A DNA stretch of 53,138 bases from Euzebyales bacterium (GTDB taxonomy: Bacteria > Actinomycetota > Nitriliruptoria > Euzebyales > Egibacteraceae). This document shows, piece by piece, positions 50,563 through 53,138 of the stretch. Location: contig JACDBB010000158.1 of NCBI GenBank assembly GCA_013695145.1, forward strand, positions 1 to 53,138. Reading direction: 5' to 3'. Below the pieces are notes generated by a model that was given only the letters and a program-made list of their open reading frames with translations, had not been told where the DNA came from and did no database searches. Each line of letters starts with the position of its first letter. Positions within the stretch are counted from its first letter, which is position 1. The position numbers and the translations under genes were made by a program.

Positions 50563-51665
50563 GCCGCCTCCACCGAGAGCTGGTCGACCAGCTCGTGGGA
50601 TCGGGCGCGATCACCGATCCCAGGGTCGAGGAGGCCTTCCGTGCGGTGCCGCGCCAGGTGTTCCTGCCTGGGGTGCCGGCCGAGCGCGCGTACGCCGACG
50701 AGGCGATCGTCACCCGTCGGGACGCGCAAGGCCGGCCCATCAGCTCGTCGAGCCAGCCGACGATCATGGCGCTCATGCTCGGCCAGCTCGGGGTGCGCCC
50801 CGGCCACCGGGTGCTGGAGGTGGGCGCGGGCACCGGCTACCACGCGGCGCTGCTGGCGCGTCTCGCGCTGCACGACGGGCGGGTGACGACCGTCGATCTG
50901 GACCGCGAGATCACGGCGGAAGCGCAGCGGCGCCTGCGCGACGCCGGCGTGCGCGGCGTCCGTGTGCGCACCGGCGACGGCTGGGACGGCTGGCCGGCAG
51001 ATGCGCCGTTCGACCGGGTGATCGCCACGGTCGGGGTCGATGACGTTGCCCCGGCTTGGGCCGCCCAGCTCGCACCTGGAGGCCGGATCGTGGCGCCGCT
51101 GTGGTTGCGGGGCGGCTTCCAGATCACGGTCGCGCTGGAGCCGCGGGACGATTGCCTGGTCGCGACGAGCGTGCTGGGGTGCGGATTCATGCGCCTGCGC
51201 GGCCCGCACGCCGGGCTCGCCGCCTACGTCGACGCCAGAGGCTGGACCGTGTCGGTGGACGACGGCGAGGCCGAGGCGGCCCGAGCGCTCGACGCCGCGC
51301 TCGCGGGAGGATTGCGGGAGGAGCCGGTGGCGCGTCCCCCGCAGCATTGGGAGCTGCGCCTGCTGCTCGACGAGCCCGACGCCGTGGCGGCATTCCCACG
51401 CGGCGCCACCTGCTCGCTGCCCGCCCTGCTGACCTCAGACCCGGCCGGCTTCGCCGTGGTCGACGGCGCCACGCTGCGCTCCGCGGGCGCCCCGGAGGTC
51501 GCCGCTCGCTTGCGCGCAGCCGCGGCCCGCGCCGCGCCACTGACCGTCGACCGGCTGCGGCTGCGCGTCGCGCCGCACGCCGATCCCGCTCCGGCAGCGC
51601 GTTGGGTCCTGGTGCGCCGCGACCACGTCCTGCTGCTGGACGAGCCCGAGGCGGAGCACCAGTGA
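50499..51665 (+). CDS. Protein-L-isoaspartate O-methyltransferase-like protein
   Basis: Up to 388 residues; the start is one of four GTG codons in a 15-bp repeat (50499 listed). The PCMT domain is clear: [63 protein letters not shown] motif [29 protein letters not shown], and [27 protein letters not shown]-terminal extension of about 170 residues (from about [12 protein letters not shown]) is like that of actinobacterial methyltransferases annotated with peptide maturation or repair, but its role is unclear. It follows the tandem ATPase genes by 16 bases. Confidence 0.85.
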   Translation: MRARDVRACDVRARDVRARDARRLHRELVDQLVGSGAITDPRVEEAFRAVPRQVFLPGVPAERAYADEAIVTRRDAQGRPISSSSQPTIMALMLGQLGVRPGHRVLEVGAGTGYHAALLARLALHDGRVTTVDLDREITAEAQRRLRDAGVRGVRVRTGDGWDGWPADAPFDRVIATVGVDDVAPAWAAQLAPGGRIVAPLWLRGGFQITVALEPRDDCLVATSVLGCGFMRLRGPHAGLAAYVDARGWTVSVDDGEAEAARALDAALAGGLREEPVARPPQHWELRLLLDEPDAVAAFPRGATCSLPALLTSDPAGFAVVDGATLRSAGAPEVAARLRAAAARAAPLTVDRLRLRVAPHADPAPAARWVLVRRDHVLLLDEPEAEHQ

Positions 51666-51868
51666 CCGCGACCCGACCGCGACACGCCGTCCACCTCAGG
51701 GTACCCGCCAGCCCACCAGGCCAGGACTCTCCCCATGGTGAAGACCCGCCGGTCCCGGTTGCCCCATGTCCGGCGCAGCGCATAGATCAGGGGACGAGCA
51801 CGAGTCCGACCTGGAAGGCGACCCCCGCGTCGGTGCGGGGCAGCAGGATGTCGGGTGGAGGAGGGCCG

Positions 51869-52132
51869 TCAAACCTCGTCTTCGAACTCGTCGACGAACC
51901 GCTCGAGACGCTGCACGGTCTCACGGTCAGGCTCGTCGGCGAGTCGGGCGAGCCCGGCCTTGATCCCCCGGAACGTGTCGGCTGCCAGGCCGCAGCGACG
52001 ACAGGCGTCCACGTGCCTGGAGACGAGGATGGCGTCGTCCTCGCCCAGCTCACCGTCCAGGAAGGGTTGCAGGAGCGGCTTGACCCGCCTGCACTCCAGC
52101 ATGTCCCGCATCTGTGCGAGCAGCGTTCTCAC
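51869..52132 (-). CDS. Putative zinc-finger (zf-HC2-like) anti-sigma-type protein
   Basis: An 87-residue protein from GTG 52132, with GGAGGGAGG about four bases upstream. The core LECRRVKPLLQPFLDGELGEDDAILVSRHVDACRRCG contains Cys, then H-x3-C-x2-C, the zinc-binding arrangement of ZAS anti-sigma factors. A charged helical tail (DRETVQRLERFVDEFEDEV) follows, with no membrane segment. No sigma gene is adjacent within the window, which is unusual. It lies 70 bases downstream of the oxidoreductase gene on the same strand. Nothing was recognised in 51666-51868. Confidence 0.7.
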   Translation of the reverse strand: MRTLLAQMRDMLECRRVKPLLQPFLDGELGEDDAILVSRHVDACRRCGLAADTFRGIKAGLARLADEPDRETVQRLERFVDEFEDEV

Positions 52133-52202
52133 CGTGCCTCCCTCCAAGGAGTCGACTTCGATCGTGGAGAACCCCGCTGCTGTGCTGGTGCATTCCCTCG
52201 GC

Positions 52203-53138
<936 letters not shown>

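Noticed and set aside
48740-50833. A 697-codon minus-strand frame opposite the second ATPase gene
   Set aside because: It is an antisense shadow of the paralogue; its initial part merely reflects the 15-bp repeat.

Overview
The window is chromosomal DNA from a very GC-rich actinomycete-type bacterium. The evidence is near-exclusive G/C third codon positions, frequent GTG starts and 4-bp ATGA/GTGA gene overlaps, an MpaA-linked Opp operon, and a long gene order matching the Mycobacterium tuberculosis Rv1002-Rv1026 neighbourhood (recalled, not searched). That order is pmt/rsmI, tatD, rpfB position, rsmA(ksgA), ispE, glmU, prs, rplY, pth, mfd, mazG, eno, ftsB, DUF501, ppx. Unusual fusions and acidic linkers in secreted proteins suggest a deep-branching, possibly salt- or alkali-tolerant lineage (Nitriliruptoria-like); this is only an inference. 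The right end is a run of 94 G residues, so the window ends at a contig or read artefact.

Layout. 1-7.7 kb: a 5'-truncated NarL-type sensor kinase, then a convergent six-gene operon (lipoprotein SBP, two permeases, two ATPases, MpaA-like amidase) that looks like murein-peptide or oligopeptide uptake and recycling, with a motif-rich leader. 7.7-13.1 kb: two response regulators, a membrane acyltransferase-like protein, a DUF2203 protein, a VapBC-type toxin-antitoxin pair, a NUDIX/YjeF_N fusion, a 34-residue membrane peptide and a thiamine-binding-type protein. 13.1-19.3 kb: CBS and universal-stress proteins, then ppx-DUF501 and ftsB-eno, interrupted by a GNAT(ElaA)/NUDIX fusion and a divergent mini flavoprotein whose promoter region carries two identical-core palindromes.

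19.3-20.6 kb is a degenerate island with the C-terminus of a DNA methyltransferase and an unknown ORF, probably a relic restriction-modification locus inside the conserved block. 20.6-36.2 kb is the housekeeping core: mazG, PpiC foldase, mfd, an ECF sigma/membrane beta-propeller pair whose sigma gene is frameshifted, pth, rplY, prs, glmU, tRNA-Gln with a 64-bp tandem repeat upstream, ispE, rsmA, and an Rpf-like secreted protein with an RlpA-type rather than lysozyme-type catalytic end. 36.3-42.7 kb: tatD, a second ECF sigma/membrane GerMN pair, a zinc-ribbon AbrB protein, and divergent rsmI and pmt.

42.7-51.7 kb is accessory: a chimeric DppB/DppC permease relic, strong hairpins, two tandem paralogous giant STAND-type ATPase/TPR regulators sharing a C-terminal module, and a protein-isoaspartate methyltransferase-like gene whose start lies inside a 15-bp tandem repeat. 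The window closes with a zinc-finger anti-sigma-like gene and a partial pyridine-nucleotide-disulfide oxidoreductase.

Starts were revised where an overlap or ribosome-binding site argued for it. All family assignments come from motif recognition by eye; no database was searched.
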